NCBI GenBank assembly: GCA_030149995.1
Contig: JASLGV010000164.1
Span: 1-6,911 of the forward strand
DNA: 6,911 nt
Source: Pedobacter sp.
GTDB taxonomy: Bacteria > Bacteroidota > Bacteroidia > Sphingobacteriales > Sphingobacteriaceae
Direction of reading: 5' to 3'
Below are positions 1 through 5,552 of this stretch, piece by piece; within the stretch, counting starts at the first letter, position 1; each line of letters starts with the position of its first letter. The notes beneath the pieces were generated by a model, which did no database searches, was not told where the DNA came from, and saw only the letters and a program-made list of their open reading frames with translations. The position numbers and the translations under genes were made by a program.

Positions 1-1008
1 GTTAATCGTTAAGCTTCCGTTTGAATAGGTAATCGCATAATTTGCTGAAGATAAGCCAGCAGGAATGATGGTATAAGTTCCGGCAGCCTTAGCCGATTGA
101 GATGTTCCGCCATAAGATACCGTTCCGGTTACGCTGTTTGCAGCGTTATCGCCCGTAACGAAACCAGTGTAACTGATGCCATTGCCACCGGTGTAGGTTG
201 CACCATCGTATGTTTTTGTCGCATCTGTTGCCGTAACCGTTAAAGCAGCTTTGTTAATCGTTAAGCTCCCATTCGAATAGCTAATCGCATAATTTGCCGA
301 AGATAAGCCAGCAGGAATGATGGTATAAGTTCCGGCAGCCTTAGCCGATTGAGACGTGCCACCATAAGATACCGTTCCGGTTAAGCTGTTTGCAGCGTCA
401 TCGCCCGTAACAAAACCAGTATAGCTGATGCCATTGCCACCGGTGTAGGTTGCACCATCGTAGGTTTTTGTCGCATTCGTTGCAGTAACCGTTAAAGCAG
501 CTTTGTTAATGGTCAAAGTGCCATTGGCATAAGTGATTGCATAATTAGCCGAAGATAAGCCAGCAGGAATGATGGTATAAGTTCCGGCAGCCTTAGCCGA
601 TTGAGACGTACCACCATAAGATACCGTACCGGTTACGCTGTTCGTTGCATCATCGCCCGTAGCAAAACCAGCATATTGAATACCATTACCACCTGTGTAG
701 GTTGCACCATCGTATGTTTTTGTCGCATCTGTTGCCGTAACCGTTAAAGCAGCTTTGTTAATCGTTAAGCTTCCGTTCGAATAGGTAATCACATAATTTG
801 CCGAAGACAAACCAGCAGGAATGATGGTATAGGTTCCGGCAGCCTTAGCCGATTGAGACGTACCACCATAAGATACCGTTCCGGTTAAGCTGTTTGCAGC
901 GTTATCGCCCGTAACGAAACCAGTGTAACTGATGCCATTGCCACCCGTGTAGGTTGCACCATCGTAGGTTTTTGTCGCATCTGTTGCCGTAACCGTTAAG
1001 GCTGCTTT
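1..1008 (-). repeat. Tandem array of four 252-bp (84-residue) MBG/YDG-type repeats
   Basis: Four in-frame units without spacer, in protein order: 757-1008, 505-756, 253-504 and 1-252. Each begins KAALTVTAT and ends with LTIN; shared landmarks are TKTYDGATYTGGNGI, GTVSYGGTSQSAKAAGTYT and IIPAGLSSANY. By eye, units 1 and 4 differ at 2 of 84 residues and about 14 of 252 bases, while unit 2 is the most divergent (7-9 residue changes against the others). Synonymous positions are also largely conserved, which suggests recent duplication or gene conversion. The window edge coincides with a unit boundary in this phasing, so more copies may follow. Each unit resembles the small beta-rich MBG/YDG modules that form stalks in bacterial surface proteins; the precise Pfam family was not tested. 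Confidence 0.95.
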
Positions 1009-2802
1009 ACCGATGGTTAATGCTTTAACCACATCGGTGGCTGCTTTAAAATTTGAATTACCGCCTTGCTTGGCTGTAATATTTACCGTTCCTGCTTTTA
1101 AAATATGTACGGTATTTCCGGTAACTGTTGCAACGGTCTGATCGCTACTCTGAAAAGTTACCCCTAAGCCGGAGCTTGCTGTAGCACTTAAATCAAAATC
1201 TGCATCTCCATAAGTTTTGGCTGGAATATTATCAAAGCTGATCGTTTGCGAACTCACCGCAGTGGTTGCGGCAGATTTTACATTCGAATAGGTTCCCTGC
1301 CCCGCAACAGAAACCTTACTGGCCCGAACGCGGAAATAATAAGTGGTACTGGCCGCTAATCCTGTTACATTAAAGCTATTCACATTGCCAACATCGCGGT
1401 TTTGATAACCACTTACAAAAGATGAAAAGTTACTAACGGTTGAAACATCCAGCAGATAATTTTGAACAATACCCGTTTCCGGTGTGTCCCAGTTTAAGTT
1501 AAAGCTCGTGGCATTAATCTGATCGGCATCTAACATAACCGGTGCAACCAGCGCGTAACTTTCTGTAAAGTTAGAAGTGTTTCCCGTTTTGGTAAAGCCA
1601 ATTAAGGTACCGGTATTATTGCCCGAAGAAAGATCCTGTGTAGTAGAAATTGTCCGGTTATCACCATTGGCAATTCCCTCAGAAAAACGGTAATACCCAA
1701 TTAAGCCGGTAGCCGTTGCCGGATCAATTTCATGATACATATCGGCCTGTATCTGCGCCTGTGTACGTTGCACATTCCAGATGCGGACCTCGTCTATACT
1801 TCCATTAAAATACCGGCCGGCAGTACCGGATGTTCCATCAGAATTCCACATGCCAAAATGCAGCGGATTGGACGAATTAATCATACCAGCAGGTGTTTTT
1901 ACCGTTGTGCTCCCAACCTGAACTCCGTTCAGGTATAAAGACAAGGTTGAATTTGCGCCATTATGCGTAGCCGCCACATGGTACCACCTGTTGGCCACCA
2001 GGTTGCTCGTTGGATAATCAACATGCATATCCAAACCACCACCTCCCATAGCAAATATGGCCAAATTCTTATTATAAATAATCAGTTCCAATCCTCTGCT
2101 ACTCGTACTTTTACTGATAATTTCCTGTTCGTTGGTCAGGTCGTTAAATTTCACCCATGTTTCAATGGTTTTCATGGTAAGCGCATTGAAGGTGGAGGCA
2201 TTTCCAATTTCAACATAATCTCCTGCTCCATCAAAAGTCAAGGCGTTTCCGGGTGGCGGAACAGTTACCGTTAAAGTTGCGGTTACAATACCGGAGGTAT
2301 AGGTACCTGCGGCTTGCTGGGTAGCGGTAATGGTTGTTGTGCCAAGTCCGATTAAAGTAACCGTATTTCCGGCTATGGTGGCCACTGCCGGGTTACTGCT
2401 GGTATAGCTGAAGGAACCCGTGCTGTTGCTCGTTGGGTTTACAATATTAAAAGTGCCCAGACTGATCGACCGGGTCATATTAGGAAAAGGCCCGATGGCT
2501 GGCACTGTGGCCAAAGTTGCCTGAATATTTGCCTGTGCATTCAGATGTGGTACAGCTAACTTATTTATTTTAGCTCCCAACTTCTGGTTGGAAAATGGCG
2601 TAGAAAAAGTAAAAGAATTAATTCCACTGCCTTTGCCAAAAGAAGGGTAATCGTAATTTTCAGCTGTGGAGCCAGGTAAAAAAGCTGAAGTAAGAAATTC
2701 ATGTGCCTGCATTGTACCACTGCCGATTAAGAGCAGTAACGCAAGCCAAGTCCTTTTCCAGCTGAGTTGTTTATAAAAAAAGTCTTTGTAAAGTTTTACC
2801 AT
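1..2802 (-). CDS. Large secreted multidomain surface protein (LamG, Fn3, Ig-like and MBG/YDG repeats), 3' end beyond window
   Basis: Open frame of 934 codons from an ATG at 2802 to the left edge with no stop, so the C-terminus is missing. Residues 1-33 look like a signal peptide: charged start, hydrophobic run LALLLLIG, likely cleavage after MQA (about 31-33). Then, approximately: 34-100 unassigned; 100-178 Ig-like (Big_2/MBG-like, with SSNPAVATIAGNTVTLIGLG); 186-375 concanavalin A/LamG-like fold (Laminin_G_3 type, with LTFDGAGDYVEIG, WYHVAATHNG and GSIDEVRIWN); 420-512 fibronectin type III (TTYYFRVRA); 515-598 a second Ig-like module (ISFDNIPAKTYGD, FQSSDQTVATVTGNTV); 599-934 four 84-residue MBG/YDG-type repeats. 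Bacteroidota proteins of this build are usually exported, often by the type IX system, and act as adhesins or glycan-binding proteins; a T9SS tail, if present, lies outside the window. The start is chosen because it directly precedes the signal peptide; the nearest upstream ATG (2811-2813) is out of frame and soon closed. Ligand unknown. Confidence 0.9.
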   Translation of the reverse strand, partial: MVKLYKDFFYKQLSWKRTWLALLLLIGSGTMQAHEFLTSAFLPGSTAENYDYPSFGKGSGINSFTFSTPFSNQKLGAKINKLAVPHLNAQANIQATLATVPAIGPFPNMTRSISLGTFNIVNPTSNSTGSFSYTSSNPAVATIAGNTVTLIGLGTTTITATQQAAGTYTSGIVTATLTVTVPPPGNALTFDGAGDYVEIGNASTFNALTMKTIETWVKFNDLTNEQEIISKSTSSRGLELIIYNKNLAIFAMGGGGLDMHVDYPTSNLVANRWYHVAATHNGANSTLSLYLNGVQVGSTTVKTPAGMINSSNPLHFGMWNSDGTSGTAGRYFNGSIDEVRIWNVQRTQAQIQADMYHEIDPATATGLIGYYRFSEGIANGDNRTISTTQDLSSGNNTGTLIGFTKTGNTSNFTESYALVAPVMLDADQINATSFNLNWDTPETGIVQNYLLDVSTVSNFSSFVSGYQNRDVGNVNSFNVTGLAASTTYYFRVRASKVSVAGQGTYSNVKSAATTAVSSQTISFDNIPAKTYGDADFDLSATASSGLGVTFQSSDQTVATVTGNTVHILKAGTVNITAKQGGNSNFKAATDVVKALTIGKAALTVTATDATKTYDGATYTGGNGISYTGFVTGDNAANSLTGTVSYGGTSQSAKAAGTYTIIPAGLSSANYVITYSNGSLTINKAALTVTATDATKTYDGATYTGGNGIQYAGFATGDDATNSVTGTVSYGGTSQSAKAAGTYTIIPAGLSSANYAITYANGTLTINKAALTVTATNATKTYDGATYTGGNGISYTGFVTGDDAANSLTGTVSYGGTSQSAKAAGTYTIIPAGLSSANYAISYSNGSLTINKAALTVTATDATKTYDGATYTGGNGISYTGFVTGDNAANSVTGTVSYGGTSQSAKAAGTYTIIPAGLSSANYAITYSNGSLTIN

Positions 2803-2809
2803 ATATAAA

Positions 2810-2892
2810 ACATCAGATTTTAGGAATGAAAAATTAGTCGGCCTATTCTATATTAGAATAGCGGGCGTAAAGTTCCATCAATAATCTGATGT
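2810..2892. promoter_or_regulatory. Nested, nearly concentric inverted repeats in the leader of the surface-protein gene
   Basis: The outer arms ACATCAGATT (2810-2819) and AATCTGATGT (2883-2892) are perfect reverse complements centred at 2851. The inner arms CTATTCTA (2843-2850) and TAGAATAG (2854-2861) are perfect, with a 3-base loop centred at 2852.5. A short GGAA/TTCC pair (2823-2826 and 2873-2876) fits between them. In minus-strand RNA this would form a long interrupted hairpin whose 3' arm ends 7 bases before the ATG of the surface-protein gene, so it could influence translation. It could instead be a pair of operators, or the inner hairpin could serve as a weak terminator for the upstream regulator gene (a TTTTT run follows at some distance). 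Function is inference. Confidence 0.5.
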
Positions 2893-2919
2893 ATATGGAC
2901 GGTTTTAGGGGTGTATATG
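2890..2919 (-). promoter_or_regulatory. Paired 8-bp direct repeats, candidate regulator-binding sites
   Basis: CATATACA occurs twice on the minus strand, at 2912-2919 and 2890-2897, 22 bp apart start to start (about two helical turns) and separated by the C-rich spacer CCCCTAAAACCGTC. AraC-family proteins commonly bind direct repeats with about two-turn spacing, and an AraC-family gene ends 30 bp away. Both copies are AT-rich and short, so chance is not excluded. No clear TAnnTTTG -7 element was found in this intergenic region. Confidence 0.3.
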
Positions 2920-2948
2920 TATCGATTTTAGAAATCAGTACAACAAGA

Positions 2949-4151
2949 TTAGGCGGCCATTTCCTTTAATCTCGACAGGTAAACAGATGGAGATGTGTTC
3001 TTTAGCTTCTTAAACGCGGTAAAAAATGTATTACGTGAAGAGAAACCCGCATCACTGGCAATTGCTTCCAGCGTATAGCGTTTCCAATCGCCCTGATCCA
3101 GCCGGCGTATTACATATTCGATACGAAGGGTATTGATATAGGTATTAAAATTCTGGTTATAATGATTGTTAAACAATTCAGATAGCTTATGATTCGGTAC
3201 TTCTATAGCCGATGCAAATTCGCTCATGGTAAGGCCACTTTTTTTGAAAATCTCTGTCTCCGAAATAAAGCTTTCGACCTGATCTATCAGTTTAAAATCA
3301 ATCAGCTTAATCTCACTGGTTTTCACTACAGCTGGTACCTCCATTAATGGTACGACTACTTTTACCGGCACTTCTTCATGCAGTTCTTCCTGTTTTCTTT
3401 GCATGGGTACAAGCCCGTATAAAAATTCGTGATTAATAAAAAACAAGGTACTGAGCAGCAAAAAGCAGAAACAAAGAAAAAAGACAGACCGCCCCAGATG
3501 TAAGATGGAACTGATATCATTTATATGAAAAAGAAGAAAACAGTTAAGCATTAATACCCCGGTAAACATCATGCCACAGATTGCCGTAAACAGGTATACC
3601 CATTTAACATTTTTCCTTTGTTCTTTGGTACGACCGCGGTTTACCAATTTCGTAAACCTGAATTGCAGGAACGTATAAACAATGGCCAGAAAAGGAAATA
3701 AAAACCAATGCCATGCACCAATAATATACGGGCTATTTACCAAAGGGTAATGTGGTTGTGATAGCGCGTAATCTAATACAGCCTGTTGTTTGTCGAGACT
3801 GAGCAGGTTGTAAGGCAATACAGATAGGATGGCCGGGATAACCGGCAAAAAATGCAAAAGATCTATTTTCCTGAATTTTTCATAGTTCTTATTCAGGCTG
3901 CCTCTTATGTAGAGATAAAAACAAGGTGCTATACAATAGTACAATATAATGCCCTTGTTAAATAAAATCGGATAATTACGCATTGCACCTGATATGCACA
4001 GTAAATAAATCAGGGCATACCATATTAAACCCGTGATGCCAAACATCAATAGAAAATTTAAATAGCCTTTACGGCCATAAATAACCAGTTTAACAACTGC
4101 CATGCACAGAATAAATATTGCGCCAACAACGGTAAGAAAAACAGGACTCAA
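2949..4151 (-). CDS. Membrane-anchored AraC-family transcriptional regulator (7TM plus HTH)
   Basis: 400 residues. The first 240 hold about seven hydrophobic segments (roughly 4-24, 33-53, 66-83, 99-114, 143-163, 184-208 and 222-240). A linker follows (241-285), then a C-terminal AraC-type DNA-binding domain (about 288-398) with two helix-turn-helix units. The first is around 306-327 (GLTMSEFASAIEVPNHKLSE); the second is around 361-382, with the family signature AIASDAGFSSRNTFFTAFKK and a following P388. Bacteroidota have many such regulators, thought to sense a signal at the inner membrane and bind DNA from there; ligand and targets are not visible. The chosen start is TTG (4149-4151): an in-frame TAA lies six codons upstream with no ATG between, and the first ATG downstream (codon 17) would cut the first membrane helix. 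It is preceded by a candidate promoter, so it is probably its own unit. The nearby surface-protein gene on the same strand is a possible target. Confidence 0.9.
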   Translation of the reverse strand: MSPVFLTVVGAIFILCMAVVKLVIYGRKGYLNFLLMFGITGLIWYALIYLLCISGAMRNYPILFNKGIILYYCIAPCFYLYIRGSLNKNYEKFRKIDLLHFLPVIPAILSVLPYNLLSLDKQQAVLDYALSQPHYPLVNSPYIIGAWHWFLFPFLAIVYTFLQFRFTKLVNRGRTKEQRKNVKWVYLFTAICGMMFTGVLMLNCFLLFHINDISSILHLGRSVFFLCFCFLLLSTLFFINHEFLYGLVPMQRKQEELHEEVPVKVVVPLMEVPAVVKTSEIKLIDFKLIDQVESFISETEIFKKSGLTMSEFASAIEVPNHKLSELFNNHYNQNFNTYINTLRIEYVIRRLDQGDWKRYTLEAIASDAGFSSRNTFFTAFKKLKNTSPSVYLSRLKEMAA

Positions 4152-4174
4152 TGTTTGTAGGTTTGATTATAAGA

Positions 4175-4182
4175 CAAAAATA
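4175..4182 (-). promoter_or_regulatory. Candidate Bacteroidota -7 promoter element for the AraC-family gene
   Basis: TATTTTTG on the minus strand matches the Bacteroidota -7 consensus TAnnTTTG exactly and lies 23 bases before the TTG start, which would give a short leader. No convincing TTG -33 element is seen at the expected distance upstream; only an AT-rich stretch is there. The surrounding DNA is AT-rich, so a chance match is possible. Confidence 0.35.
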
Positions 4183-4265
4183 TAAAATAAGAATTATTAT
4201 AAAGAAGCTTAAATTGTTTTTTCATGAGTGGATTTTATAAATCAAAATCATATTTCCAATCCGCT

Positions 4266-4297
4266 AAAAAGCAAAAAAGTATCTTTTATGCGCTTTT
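4266..4297. repeat. Imperfect AT-rich hairpin between efflux operon and regulator gene
   Basis: AAAAG (4275-4279) and CTTTT (4283-4287) pair around the loop TAT. The pairing extends outward, with a mismatch and a bulge, through GCA/TGC to A-run and T-run ends. On the minus strand it ends in TTTTTTGCTTTTT, so it could act as a secondary terminator behind the stronger hairpin at 4308-4346. AT-rich DNA makes such pairings easily, so this is weak. Confidence 0.25.
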
Positions 4298-4307
4298 ATA
4301 ACAAATA

Positions 4308-4346
4308 AAGCACCTTTTAACGTGTTAAGAATGTTAAAAGGTGCTT
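4308..4346 (-). terminator. Perfect 14-bp hairpin, probable intrinsic terminator of the efflux operon
   Basis: AAGCACCTTTTAAC (4308-4321) and GTTAAAAGGTGCTT (4333-4346) are exact reverse complements around an 11-base loop. The hairpin begins 57 bases beyond the adaptor stop codon. On the minus strand it is followed by a modest T-rich tract (TATTTGTTAT) rather than a strong U run. Placement at the end of the operon and before the next gene's promoter supports a terminator. The other strand also has a T-rich tail, so it could act in both directions. Confidence 0.65.
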
Positions 4347-4403
4347 GTATATTTATTTAGGCAAACCGTAGTTTTTAAAATTAGGGCACTGTCGTAAGAT
4401 TGA

Positions 4404-5546
4404 TTATCCTTCTTCCTCGCTGTTTTTCATCTTCATTAAAATTGCATATGCATTTTTAACAACAATTTTGGCTGGTTTATTCTTCATTTTTACCTCCGTA
4501 AAGCCATCCAGACTTCCTCCTATTTCAACTGGCAGCATTTTAAAATGGTTATTCCCCAGGTCTTCAAATAGGTAATATTTGTTCTCCCATTTCACCACCG
4601 CTTCTTCCGGTACTGCTTCTGCAACGGAATTGGATATGGAAATAGCGGCATTTAGAAAAGTTCCCGGTAACAACTTGTCATCAGCATTTTCAAGCTCACA
4701 ATGTACACTCGTGGTTCTGTCATCCTCAATATTGGGTGTTATCAGGTGTATTTTGGCAATGTATTTTTTATCCGGGTTTGCAGAGGTACTACAAATGATT
4801 TTTTGCCCGGCGCGCAAATTAACGGCATCCCGTTCAAAAACGGTTAATCTTGCATGCAATGATCCCGGACTAATCAATTCAAAAAGTACATCTGCTGCAT
4901 TAACATACTTGCCGGCATTGATGTTTACTTTGGTAACATATCCGCTAATGGGTGCATAAACCCCGATGCTCCTGCTGATGTGTTCCTCGTTCAGCGTTAA
5001 TGGATTTATGCCGATTAATCTCAGTTTTTCTGCAAGTGCCTTTTCGAGCACTTTTTGATTGTTAAATTCGGCTTCAGCCTGTTGAAACACTTTATCGCTG
5101 GTGGCTTTTGTTTGATTTAAACCTTTCTGACGAAGGTAATCGGCCTGTGTAACCTGCAACCTGTTTTTAGCAGTCAGATAATCCTGCTGCAACTGAATGT
5201 ATTGCTGGTCTTCTACTGTTGCCAGCACAGCCCCTTTTTTAACCGACATACCCGGAATAAGCATCATTTTTTTGATGTATCCACCCATGGGCACACTGAC
5301 TGAATAAATGTTTTCTGGTGGTACATCCACAACCCCGTTTACGTTGATAATTTGCTGCATGGTTTTTGTCTCAAACTTACCCGAGCGGATGTCACCATTT
5401 TTTACCTGTGCTGCACTGAGCTGTACTTCATCTGCATTTAATATAATGGCAGCAGTTGCCGGCGCTGTTTTTTCATCCTGATCAGAACGGCTGCATGCCA
5501 TTAAAAAAAGCACGCAGATAAGTCCTGTTTTAAATTTATTCTTCAT
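4404..5546 (-). CDS. RND efflux periplasmic adaptor lipoprotein (CusB/CzcB-type membrane fusion protein)
   Basis: 380 residues, normal for the family. It would bridge an inner-membrane RND pump and an outer-membrane channel in the periplasm. The N-terminus is a lipoprotein signal with lipobox L15-M16-A17-C18 followed by Ser, suggesting a lipid anchor. Domains in order: first biotinyl-lipoyl half at about 80-113 (VSVPMGGYIKKMMLIPGMSV, KKGAVLATVED); alpha-helical hairpin at 114-180 rich in Gln, Ala and Lys; second lipoyl half at 193-228 (VYAPISGYVTKVNINAGKYV); beta-barrel at 228-303 (LTVFERDAVNLRAGQKI, LLPGTFLNA); membrane-proximal domain at 308-372. The ATG lies 6 bp after the stop of the pump-channel gene, so the two are almost certainly co-transcribed. 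The pairing with a CzcA-TolC fusion suggests export of divalent metal or copper ions, but no His- or Met-rich metal site is evident, so the substrate is not certain. Confidence 0.92.
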   Translation of the reverse strand: MKNKFKTGLICVLFLMACSRSDQDEKTAPATAAIILNADEVQLSAAQVKNGDIRSGKFETKTMQQIINVNGVVDVPPENIYSVSVPMGGYIKKMMLIPGMSVKKGAVLATVEDQQYIQLQQDYLTAKNRLQVTQADYLRQKGLNQTKATSDKVFQQAEAEFNNQKVLEKALAEKLRLIGINPLTLNEEHISRSIGVYAPISGYVTKVNINAGKYVNAADVLFELISPGSLHARLTVFERDAVNLRAGQKIICSTSANPDKKYIAKIHLITPNIEDDRTTSVHCELENADDKLLPGTFLNAAISISNSVAEAVPEEAVVKWENKYYLFEDLGNNHFKMLPVEIGGSLDGFTEVKMKNKPAKIVVKNAYAILMKMKNSEEEG

Positions 5547-5552
5547 TTTATG

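Noticed and set aside
1..1008. Regularly spaced repeats as a possible CRISPR array
   Set aside because: The period is 252 bp, the repeat fills the whole unit and the frame is continuous coding; there are no short repeats with unique spacers.
1732..2274. Two plus-strand open frames (1732-1938 and 1963-2274)
   Set aside because: They lie antisense to the well-supported LamG region of the surface-protein gene and their products show no recognisable features.
2811..2813. Alternative ATG start for the surface-protein gene
   Set aside because: It is out of frame with the signal peptide and its own frame closes within a few codons.
4579..4959. Plus-strand open frame of 126 codons
   Set aside because: It is antisense to the adaptor gene's conserved barrel and membrane-proximal domains; composition is that of a shadow frame.
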